Part shown: positions 8,302 through 15,120 of the stretch, one piece after another
Numbering within the stretch: the first letter of the stretch is position 1
How the letters are laid out: every line of letters starts with the position of its first letter
Position numbers and translations under genes: made by a program
NCBI GenBank assembly: GCA_025450095.1
Contig: JANWID010000074.1
Span: forward strand, 1-40,353
From: Bacteroidia bacterium
GTDB lineage: Bacteria; Bacteroidota; Bacteroidia; AKYH767-A; OLB10
DNA length: 40,353 nt
Direction: 5' to 3'
Notes under the pieces: generated by a model
Seen by the model: only the letters and a program-made list of their open reading frames with translations
Database searches by the model: none
Told to the model about the DNA's origin: nothing

Positions 8302-9747
8302 ATGCAAAAAATACTGAATTATATTGATGGCCGGTTAAAGGAACCGATCAGTAAAAGTTATTTTGATAACATCAATCCCGCAACCGGGAAAGCGTATAGC
8401 CAGATACCGGATTCCGATGAACGGGATGTGAACGAAGCGGTTGCTGCTGCAACAAAAGCGTTTCCCGAATGGAGTGAAACACCTGCTGCAAAAAGGTCGG
8501 CAATCTTGGTAAAAATTTCGCAGCTGATCGATCAGAACCTGGAAAAATTCGCGCTTGCTGAATCGATTGACAATGGTAAACCGGTGTGGCTTGCCAGGCA
8601 GGTTGATATTCCCCGCGCTTCAAAAAACTTTCATTTTTATGGTACCGGAATTTTGCATAACCAAACGGGTGCACACCCGATGGAGCAAACTGCCATCAAT
8701 TATACGCTCCGGCATCCGATCGGTGTGGCAGGCTGCATTTCACCCTGGAATCTTCCACTCTATTTATTTTCATGGAAAATAGCTCCTGCGCTTGCGTCAG
8801 GTAATTGTGTGGTAGCAAAGCCTTCTGAAATAACTCCCATGACAGCGTATATGCTTTCGGAGTTATGTATGGAAGCAGGGCTGCCTCCCGGAGTATTGAA
8901 CATAGTTCATGGAACCGGTCCGAAAGTAGGTGGTGCAATTTCCGCGCATCCGGGAATACCGGTAATTTCGTTTACCGGTGGTACAAAAACTGGTGCTGAA
9001 ATTTCAAGAGTGGCAGCACCCATGTTTAAAAAATTATCATTGGAGCTCGGTGGTAAAAACCCGAACATTATTTTCGCTGATTGTGATTTTGATAACGCGG
9101 TAAAAACATCTGTCAACTCTTCGTTCTCCAACCAGGGTGAAATCTGCCTGTGCGGATCAAGGATTTTTGTAGAGCGCTCCATGTATGATAAATTTAAAAA
9201 TGCTTTTGTCGAAAAAGTAAAAGCATTGAAAACAGGTGATCCGCGTTCGGATGATACAAAAGTGGGTGCTATTGTTTCGAAAGGACACATGGAAAAAATT
9301 CTTTCATACATTCAACTGGCGCAGGAAGAAGGAGGCAAAATTATTTTAGGTGGGAAACAACTGCAACAGCCCGGTGAACTTTCCGGCGGATACTACATCG
9401 AACCTACCATCATCGAAAATCTGCCATATGATTGTCGCACCAACCAGGAAGAAATATTTGGTCCTGTTGTTACACTGGCTCCATTCGATACTGAAGAAGA
9501 AGTTTTGAAATATGCTAACAGCACGCAATACGGACTTGCTGCAACGGTATGGACACAGAACCTGAACCGCGCACATCATGTCGCAGCTAAGCTCCATAGT
9601 GGAATCATCTGGGTCAACTGCTGGCTGTTGCGCGATCTGCGTACTCCTTTTGGTGGAATGAAAAATTCAGGAATTGGTCGTGAAGGTGGATTTGAAGCCC
9701 TGAACTTTTTTACGGAAGAGAAAAATGTGTGTATTTCTCTGAAATAA
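8302..9747 (+). CDS. 2-aminomuconate/2-hydroxymuconate-6-semialdehyde dehydrogenase (ALDH8-type)
   Basis: A full-length 481-residue NAD-dependent aldehyde dehydrogenase. The active site reads NQGEI-C282-LCGSR, the form found in animal ALDH8A1 and in bacterial AmnC/XylG-like enzymes. The general-base region LELGGKNPN and the C-terminal GGMKNSGIGREGG are also present. These enzymes oxidise 2-aminomuconate (or 2-hydroxymuconate) 6-semialdehyde. The ACMSD gene at 13244, which makes the aminomuconate semialdehyde, favours a role in the kynurenine/3-hydroxyanthranilate meta-cleavage route. It has its own -7 box and GGAGG site. The last 24 codons have a diverged second copy at 10936-11010. Subfamily is fairly sure; exact substrate is inferred from context. 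Confidence 0.88.
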   Translation: MQKILNYIDGRLKEPISKSYFDNINPATGKAYSQIPDSDERDVNEAVAAATKAFPEWSETPAAKRSAILVKISQLIDQNLEKFALAESIDNGKPVWLARQVDIPRASKNFHFYGTGILHNQTGAHPMEQTAINYTLRHPIGVAGCISPWNLPLYLFSWKIAPALASGNCVVAKPSEITPMTAYMLSELCMEAGLPPGVLNIVHGTGPKVGGAISAHPGIPVISFTGGTKTGAEISRVAAPMFKKLSLELGGKNPNIIFADCDFDNAVKTSVNSSFSNQGEICLCGSRIFVERSMYDKFKNAFVEKVKALKTGDPRSDDTKVGAIVSKGHMEKILSYIQLAQEEGGKIILGGKQLQQPGELSGGYYIEPTIIENLPYDCRTNQEEIFGPVVTLAPFDTEEEVLKYANSTQYGLAATVWTQNLNRAHHVAAKLHSGIIWVNCWLLRDLRTPFGGMKNSGIGREGGFEALNFFTEEKNVCISLK

Positions 9748-9796
9748 TCCTGTAAGGGTTGGTTTTTAGTTATTTTAATTAAATTTACTAAAACCC

Positions 9797-9830
9797 AAGG
9801 TCATGGTTCGGCTCCGCTCACCATGACCTT
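9797..9830. terminator. 11-bp-stem hairpin after the ALDH8 gene
   Basis: AAGGTCATGGT (9797-9807) and ACCATGACCTT (9820-9830) form a perfect 11-bp stem with a 12-base loop, TCGGCTCCGCTC. It is followed by TTGATCTC, so the T-tract is poor. It may terminate the ALDH8 transcript or be a palindromic repeat related to the one at 2005-2034. Confidence 0.6.
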
Positions 9831-9854
9831 TGATCTCATCAAATATATCTGCAT

Positions 9855-10904
9855 TTGAAAACAGTAAATATTACTGCAATATTGTTCCTGTTATCACAAA
9901 ATGTTCTTACAGGACAGACATCGCTGAACTCCGGGATTGGAAATAATCCTGTAATAAATTCCCAATCATCTGCATTCGTATGCGATACCATATTTTCGTT
10001 TCCCGCCGTCGATATGTGGCCTACTGGAATTGCATTTGACGGAACTCATTTGTACAGCAGCGGGAATCTGAATCATTTTATTTATAAACATGACCTCACG
10101 GGTACACTGGTCGATTCCATCCCTAACCCTTTTAACCAGGGTAATAACCAGGTGGGTGGCGATATGGATTTCGACGGAACCAATCTCCTGCTGTTAGCAG
10201 AACAAAGCGATACATTGTATAAGATTGATCCTTCCACAGGTAATGTTGTCAATAGTTTTATTGTAGCACCTTGTAATCTTGATTGCTACGGTGTTGCCTT
10301 CGACGGCACAAATATCTGGGTGCTTGATTATGCTCCTCACACGCTCTATAAATTGGATGCAAATTCCGGAGCAGTTTTGAATACCCTGGTTATGCCACCA
10401 ACAAGTTATATCCTGCCTATTGAATTCATCAATGGGCACCTTTACGGATTGGGAATTTTCCCGGGACAGATCTATGAAATCGATACAGCAACCGGGGGCG
10501 TTAATTTAATAGCACCCTGGTGTCTTGGTTATTCAATTGGATTTTGCAAGGCTGGCAACAATATTTGGGGATGCAGCTCCCAGATTTCAACAGGTGGCAC
10601 CCAGCGTATTTATAAGTTTGAAGCGACGCCCCTGAGTGTTGAAACAAATTCTACATCTATAAATGCAGTTGTATATCCGAATCCTTCATCGGGTCTCATC
10701 AATATTTCAACCGGTCGGATCATACAATCAGGCGTTGCTGAATTGTATGATACCCCTGGAAAACTGATCCTGAAACAAAAAATCAGTAATGAATCCGAAA
10801 TAAAACTGGAGCTCCATGATGCGGAACCCGGGGTCTACTTTATCAGAATTGTTGACGGGGATTCGCATTATTTTAATAAAATAATAATCAGCCAGGGCCA
10901 GTAA
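9855..10904 (+). CDS. T9SS cargo protein, propeller-like, unknown function
   Basis: A 349-residue secreted protein. The only start that gives a full signal peptide is TTG at 9855 (residues 1-20, mature N-terminus Gln21), so I keep it. A near-consensus -7 box (TGCATTTG, 9850-9857) overlaps that TTG and leaves the start uncertain. The body has four or so blade-like repeats such as 'GIAFDGTHLYSSG', 'DMDFDGTNLLLLA' and 'GVAFDGTNIWVLD', each followed by 'LYKxD', typical of a small NHL/SMP30-like propeller. The C-terminus is a T9SS sorting domain (VVYPNPSSG, then GVYFIRIV). The gene is wedged between the intact ALDH8 gene and a relic of a second ALDH8 3' end, so it may have been inserted there. Confidence 0.8.
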   Translation: MKTVNITAILFLLSQNVLTGQTSLNSGIGNNPVINSQSSAFVCDTIFSFPAVDMWPTGIAFDGTHLYSSGNLNHFIYKHDLTGTLVDSIPNPFNQGNNQVGGDMDFDGTNLLLLAEQSDTLYKIDPSTGNVVNSFIVAPCNLDCYGVAFDGTNIWVLDYAPHTLYKLDANSGAVLNTLVMPPTSYILPIEFINGHLYGLGIFPGQIYEIDTATGGVNLIAPWCLGYSIGFCKAGNNIWGCSSQISTGGTQRIYKFEATPLSVETNSTSINAVVYPNPSSGLINISTGRIIQSGVAELYDTPGKLILKQKISNESEIKLELHDAEPGVYFIRIVDGDSHYFNKIIISQGQ

Positions 10905-10935
10905 AACCTGGTTCTTCCTTTTCTTAAATGCAGTC

Positions 10936-11010
10936 ATCGGTCTTAATGGGGGTTTTGAAGCCCTGAATTTTTACACCGAAGAAAAAAATGTCTGCATTTC
11001 CCTGAAATAG
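10936..11010 (+). pseudogene. Relic of an ALDH8-type gene (last 24 codons plus stop)
   Basis: These 75 bases align without gaps to 9673-9747, the 3' end of the intact ALDH8 gene. By my count 60 of 75 bases match; 12 of the 15 differences are at third codon positions, and 21 of 24 residues are the same (IGLNGGFEALNFYTEEKNV against IGREGGFEALNFFTEEKNV), ending in TAG. Upstream homology fades at once, so the remainder of the gene is gone. The synonymous-type pattern shows that the copy evolved as a working gene before it was lost. Its stop codon lies in the stem of the hairpin at 11000-11022. Confidence 0.88.
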
Positions 11011-11027
11011 CTGATTTCAGGGTTCTT
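11000..11027 (+). terminator. Hairpin with 9-bp stem at the relic's stop codon
   Basis: CCCTGAAAT (11000-11008), loop AGCTG, ATTTCAGGG (11014-11022), then TTCTT. The stem is perfect and includes the last codons and stop of the relic. It may be the old terminator of the lost gene and now ends the transcript of the T9SS gene at 9855. Confidence 0.6.
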
Positions 11028-11046
11028 AACGATCTCCACGAAGCAC

Positions 11047-11076
11047 TTTTTACTGCGGCCGGAATTCGTAATTTTG
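11047..11076 (+). promoter_or_regulatory. Promoter TTT-N19-TAATTTTG for the ALDH7 gene
   Basis: TAATTTTG at 11069-11076 is a perfect TAnnTTTG match; TTT at 11047-11049 (one mismatch to TTG) is 19 bases upstream. The ATG at 11117 follows after a leader of about 35 bases. Confidence 0.6.
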
Positions 11077-11116
11077 CGTAAAATATTACCCGTTAGAATT
11101 TAATCCAATTAAAATC

Positions 11117-12682
11117 ATGGCTACAGCAACTCCGGCAACCGATAAAGATTTTGGAATCGCAGAAGTACTCCGGCGACTCAATATTAAAGATGTCAACAAC
11201 GGTGCGCACATCGGTACCACCTGGCTGCAAACCGAAGGTGAGTTGATTGAATCATATTCTCCGGCTGATGGAAAGCTGATTGGAAAAATAAAACAGGCAA
11301 CTGCTGCCGATTATGAAAAAGTAATTGTAGCAGCCGGTGCGGCATTTGAACAGTGGCGTTTGATACCAGCACCACAACGGGGTGAAGTCGTGCGACAAAT
11401 CGGTAACGCACTTCGTGAACATAAAGAAGATCTTGGCAAACTTGTCTCTTACGAGATGGGAAAAATTTACCAGGAAGGTCTCGGTGAAGTACAGGAGATG
11501 ATTGATATCTGCGATTTCGCTGTAGGACTTTCACGACAGCTGCACGGCTTTACCATGCACAGCGAAAGGCCTCGCCATCGCATGTACGAACAATATCATC
11601 CGTTGGGAATTGTGGGAGTGATCAGTGCTTTCAATTTCCCGGTTGCAGTGTGGTCGTGGAATGCGATGCTGGCTCTTGTATGTGGTGATAGTGTTGTTTG
11701 GAAACCATCCTCGAAAGTGATGCTCTGTGCCGTTGCAGTTCATAACATCATTTCAGATGTACTGAAAAAAAATAAAGTACCCGAAGGAACCGTTTGCCTG
11801 GTTGCCGGTAATTCAAAAAATGTAGGTGATAATTTTCTTGGTGATAAAAGAGTACCGTTGATTTCCGCTACGGGTTCTACCGCTGTGGGTAAACGTGTTG
11901 GCAGGATTGTAGGCGAACGACTCGGAAGAAGTTTACTCGAGCTTGGAGGGAACAATGCCATCATTATCACTCCCGATGCCGACCAGGAAATGGCCTTGCG
12001 GGCTGTATTGTTTGGCGCCGTAGGTACCTGCGGACAACGTTGTACCAGCACCCGCCGGTTGATCATCCAGGATGGTATCTATGATAAATTCAAAGAAAAG
12101 TTGTTAAATGCTTACGAGCATGTTCGTATCGGCAATCCGCTCGATCCTTCAACACTCGTTGGACCGCTCATCGATAAAGGCGCAGTAAATGATTTCTCAT
12201 CGGCGATTGAAAAAGTCAAGAGTGAAGGTGGAAAAATAATTTATGGCGGAGAAAAATTATCAGGCGAAGGTTTTGAATCGGGATGTTATGTAACACCCTG
12301 TATCGCGGAAGTGGAAAATCATTTTTCCATTGTACAGCACGAAACTTTTGCTCCAGTACTTTACCTCATCCGGTATAAAAATATTGAAGAAGCTATTGCG
12401 CTGCAGAATAATGTTCCACAGGGATTATCTTCTTCCATCTTCAGCAACAACATGCGTGAAACTGAATTATTCCTGGCGCAGGATGGTTCCGATTGCGGAA
12501 TTGCGAATGTGAATATTGGTACATCAGGTGCAGAGATCGGTGGCGCATTCGGTGGTGAAAAAGAAACCGGAGGTGGCCGCGAATCCGGATCAGATGCATG
12601 GAAAGTTTATATGCGCCGTCAAACCAATACCATTAACTATGGGAAAGAATTGCCGCTCGCTCAGGGAATTATTTTTGGATAA
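11117..12682 (+). CDS. ALDH7-type L-aminoadipate-semialdehyde dehydrogenase (antiquitin-like)
   Basis: A 521-residue aldehyde dehydrogenase of the ALDH7/antiquitin family. Diagnostic features are E275-LGGNNAII, the catalytic GQR-C309-T in AVGTCGQRCTSTRRL, and the C-terminal GGAFGGEKETGGGRESGSD that is characteristic of antiquitins. The family oxidises alpha-aminoadipic semialdehyde (allysine, in equilibrium with piperideine-6-carboxylate) to L-aminoadipate in lysine catabolism, using NAD+ in the cytoplasm; some members take betaine aldehyde or act in stress protection. No other lysine-degradation gene is in the window. It has its own promoter and lies downstream of the ALDH8 relic and its hairpin. 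Confidence 0.92.
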   Translation: MATATPATDKDFGIAEVLRRLNIKDVNNGAHIGTTWLQTEGELIESYSPADGKLIGKIKQATAADYEKVIVAAGAAFEQWRLIPAPQRGEVVRQIGNALREHKEDLGKLVSYEMGKIYQEGLGEVQEMIDICDFAVGLSRQLHGFTMHSERPRHRMYEQYHPLGIVGVISAFNFPVAVWSWNAMLALVCGDSVVWKPSSKVMLCAVAVHNIISDVLKKNKVPEGTVCLVAGNSKNVGDNFLGDKRVPLISATGSTAVGKRVGRIVGERLGRSLLELGGNNAIIITPDADQEMALRAVLFGAVGTCGQRCTSTRRLIIQDGIYDKFKEKLLNAYEHVRIGNPLDPSTLVGPLIDKGAVNDFSSAIEKVKSEGGKIIYGGEKLSGEGFESGCYVTPCIAEVENHFSIVQHETFAPVLYLIRYKNIEEAIALQNNVPQGLSSSIFSNNMRETELFLAQDGSDCGIANVNIGTSGAEIGGAFGGEKETGGGRESGSDAWKVYMRRQTNTINYGKELPLAQGIIFG

Positions 12683-12690
12683 TTGGATTG

Positions 12691-12733
12691 ATTATGATTT
12701 AGGGGATCTATTATGATGGATAAATTATGATTT
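12691..12733. repeat. Left inverted-repeat arm of the GxxExxY cassette
   Basis: This arm contains three ATTATGAT motifs (12691-12698, 12710-12717, 12724-12731). It is the imperfect inverse of 13200-13241, with matching blocks of 9, 13 and 10 bases separated by unmatched spacers of 5 and 5-6 bases. It begins 9 bases after the ALDH7 stop codon. Confidence 0.8.
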
Positions 12734-12741
12734 GTTTTTTG

Positions 12742-12749
12742 TATATTTG
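12742..12749 (+). promoter_or_regulatory. -7 box TATATTTG for the GxxExxY gene
   Basis: A perfect TAnnTTTG match 42 bases before the ATG at 12792 and just inside the left inverted-repeat arm, so the cassette carries its own promoter. The -33 element is not obvious. Confidence 0.5.
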
Positions 12750-12791
12750 GAGTTACTTTTTCATATTTTAACTTTTTAAATCACTTTTCAC

Positions 12792-13208
12792 ATGAACACA
12801 TCAAATCACATTTATTCGGAATTGACTGAAAAATTAATCGGTTTCTTTTACAAAGTCTACAATAAACTAGGATATGGATTTAAAGAAAAAGTCTACGAAA
12901 GGGCTTTTCTTATTGAACTTGAGCGTGAAAAATTAAATTTTGCGGCCCAAAAAGTTTTTAAAGTATATTATGATGGAATAGAAGTTGGAAAATATACACC
13001 AGATCTTTTGGTAGAAGATGCAATCGTAATTGAACATAAAGCAGCAATAACTATAGTTCCAGGCCACGAAGAACAACTAAGAAACAGCTTACGTGCAACT
13101 GACCTCGAAGTAGGGTTGTTATTTAATTATGGATTAACTCCTCAGTTTAAGAGAAAAGTCTTCGCAAATGAATCCAAAAAGCATATTAATTCTCCAAATA
13201 AATCATAA
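12792..13208 (+). CDS. GxxExxY family protein, PD-(D/E)XK nuclease-like
   Basis: A 138-residue protein with the family signature G29-F-K-E32-K-V-Y35 and a PD-(D/E)XK-type core: P70-D71, then E81-H-K83 in VIVIEHKA. The conserved acidic residues and lysine suggest an active nuclease fold, but the biological role of GxxExxY proteins is not established. The coding sequence is more AT-rich than the neighbouring genes. It is bracketed by inverted repeats (12691-12733 and 13200-13241), whose right arm overlaps its last three codons. Together these features look like a small mobile or once-mobile cassette lying between the ALDH7 and ACMSD genes. Confidence 0.88.
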   Translation: MNTSNHIYSELTEKLIGFFYKVYNKLGYGFKEKVYERAFLIELEREKLNFAAQKVFKVYYDGIEVGKYTPDLLVEDAIVIEHKAAITIVPGHEEQLRNSLRATDLEVGLLFNYGLTPQFKRKVFANESKKHINSPNKS

Positions 13209-13241
13209 TATATTATCATAATAGATCATAACAATCATAAT
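13200..13241. repeat. Right inverted-repeat arm of the GxxExxY cassette
   Basis: This is the imperfect inverse of 12691-12733, with ATCATAAT motifs at 13202-13209, 13215-13222 (as ATCATAAT) and 13234-13241. It overlaps the end of the GxxExxY gene and stops two bases before the ATG of ACMSD at 13244. Confidence 0.8.
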
Positions 13242-13243
13242 TA

Positions 13244-14248
13244 ATGATTATTGATATACATACTCATATACTCCCAAAAAATCTTCCGGACTACTCCAAA
13301 AAATTCGGGTACGGTGATTTCATTCATTTAGATCATCACAAGCCCTGCTGTGCCCGGATGATGATCGGTGACCGGTTTTTCAGAGAAGTGGAACAAAACT
13401 GCTGGGACGCCGATACACGTATTAAAGAATGCGATCAGCATGGAGTTCATGTTCAGGTTTTATCTACCATTCCGGTGTTGTTCAGTTACTGGGCAAAGCC
13501 AAAAGACGGATTGGAAGTATCAATGATGTTGAATGATCATATCGCCGATATTGTGCACCGCTACCCAAAACGTTTCGCCGGACTGGGCACCATTCCACTT
13601 CAGGATCCCGATCTTGCCATACAGGAATTACAGCGCTGCATGAAAATCGGTATGCGTGGCGTTCAGATCGGAAGTCATGTGAATAACTGGAACCTGAACG
13701 CACCGGAACTGTTTCCATTTTTTAAAGCAGCATCCGATCTCGGTGCAGCCATCTTCGTGCATCCGTGGGACATGATGGGCCAAGATCGCATGCCCAAAGA
13801 CTGGTTGCCATGGCTGGTAGGAATGCCTGCTGAAACTTCTTTGGCCATTTGCTCCATGATCTTTGGTGGAGTGTTCGAAAGATTGCCTGATCTTCGTGTT
13901 GCGTTTGCACATGGCGGAGGATCTTTCCCTTCAACCATCGGCCGCATCGAGCATGGATTTGAATGCCGGCCCGATCTTGTTGCTGTAGATAATAAAGTGA
14001 ATCCGCGTAACTACCTGGGAAAATTTTATTTTGATTCCCTCGTTCATGATAAAGAAGTATTGAAATACCTGGTGAGTCTCGCAGGTGCAAATCGCGTGGC
14101 ATGTGGCTCCGATTACCCATTCCCCCTGGGAGAAAATATTCCGGGATCACTGGTAAAAAGCATGGACTACGACGACAAGACCAAGGACCTGTTGCTTCAT
14201 GGAGCAGCACTTGAATGGTTGGGAATGAAAAAATCTTTTTTTATATAA
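13244..14248 (+). CDS. 2-amino-3-carboxymuconate-6-semialdehyde decarboxylase (ACMSD)
   Basis: A 334-residue amidohydrolase-superfamily enzyme, the same length as animal ACMSD and very alike along its whole length. Landmarks are DI-H6-T-H8-ILPK (metal ligands), ENCWD-like QNCWDADTRI, PVLFSYWAKP, VQIGSHVNNWNLNAPELFP, FVHPWDMMG (third His ligand), WLPWLVGMPAET, FAHGGGSFP and GSDYPFPLGE (Asp ligand). It is a zinc-dependent decarboxylase that takes the ring-opened product of 3-hydroxyanthranilate to 2-aminomuconate semialdehyde, diverting tryptophan carbon from NAD synthesis towards full breakdown. The ALDH8-type enzyme at 8302 would act next. The start is two bases after the right arm of the nuclease cassette, so its native upstream region has been displaced or replaced. 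Confidence 0.95.
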   Translation: MIIDIHTHILPKNLPDYSKKFGYGDFIHLDHHKPCCARMMIGDRFFREVEQNCWDADTRIKECDQHGVHVQVLSTIPVLFSYWAKPKDGLEVSMMLNDHIADIVHRYPKRFAGLGTIPLQDPDLAIQELQRCMKIGMRGVQIGSHVNNWNLNAPELFPFFKAASDLGAAIFVHPWDMMGQDRMPKDWLPWLVGMPAETSLAICSMIFGGVFERLPDLRVAFAHGGGSFPSTIGRIEHGFECRPDLVAVDNKVNPRNYLGKFYFDSLVHDKEVLKYLVSLAGANRVACGSDYPFPLGENIPGSLVKSMDYDDKTKDLLLHGAALEWLGMKKSFFI

Positions 14249-14271
14249 ACTATCGCCTATATTAGTGGCTT

Positions 14272-15036
14272 ATGCTACGACACCTTCGATTCCTGTTTCT
14301 ACTTTCGGTTTTGCCTTTTTTTTCATTAGCACAGGAAACCGATTCTGTTAAGTCTTCCGGAATTGCAGTTGTAGAACTTTTCACTTCACAAGGTGACATC
14401 AATTCACCGCCTGCAGACTCATTGTTAAGTGAAATCATTAAGGATTCCAAAAAAAGAAATCAACCGGTTTAGTGCATGTCCATGCATGTGGATTTCTGGA
14501 ACCGTTATGGCTGGAAAGATCCGTTCAGCTCGCTGAAGTACACGAAGCGACTGATGAATTATACTTCCGTACTGGGAATGAAAGAAACCTATCCACCATT
14601 TATGATCCTTAATGGTCGCGTGGTGCTTCCCGAAAAGGATGGTAAAAAAATTTCCGGGCTGATCAAAAATGAAGTTGAGAAAAGTTCAAAGTATCATCCT
14701 GGATTTACTTACCAGGTTTTTGATGATACACTGGATGTCTCTTATAAGTTGAATCCTTCAGGTACCGGGAAAAATTTCAGCAACCTATATGTGAATATTG
14801 CGATTGTTGAAGAAGGCCTTGTCACTGAAGTAACCAAAGGCGATAATGAAGGAAAGACCCTGAAGAATGATAATGTCACCCGTTTGTTTTTCATAGCCAA
14901 TGTGGCATCTGAAAAAGGACTTATCCGTGTACCGTTGAATAAATTCAAGCCGGGATCAAACAAAACGGTTATCCTTTTTGTACAGGATAAAAAGACCCAC
15001 GCAGTCCAGGGAGCAGCTGCAACACCCTTCCGGTAA
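14272..15036 (+). pseudogene. DUF1223 secreted thioredoxin-fold protein, interrupted by in-frame TAG
   Basis: One continuous reading frame is broken by a single TAG at 14470-14472. Before it are a signal peptide (residues 1-20, then Gln21) and AVVELFTSQG...PPADSLL; after it are MHVDFWNRYGWKDPFSS and YPPFMILNGR. Together they are a standard DUF1223 protein of about 250 residues. Intact members have CSSC between ELFTSQG and PPAD; here those four positions are D-I-N-S, so both redox cysteines are missing as well. There is no frameshift. The downstream part could start at ATG 14476 (186 residues) but would lack the signal. Decay is the simplest reading; an assembly error in the TAG would still leave a protein without its CxxC. 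Confidence 0.85.
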
Positions 15037-15095
15037 AGCCTTTTTTTCTTCATATTATACTGGATTTCAATGTGATAATATACACGTATTTTTCG

Positions 15096-15103
15096 TATCT
15101 TTG
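15096..15103 (+). promoter_or_regulatory. -7 box TATCTTTG for the long-form purF gene
   Basis: A perfect TAnnTTTG match followed by CGCC, 17 bases before the ATG at 15121. No convincing -33 TTG is present. Confidence 0.6.
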
Positions 15104-15120
15104 CGCCTTAGAATCCGGAA

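Noticed and set aside
14470..14472. Recoding of the in-frame stop as selenocysteine
   Set aside because: The codon is TAG, not TGA, and no SECIS-like hairpin was recognised; the active cysteines elsewhere in the protein are also lost, so decay or a sequence error is simpler.
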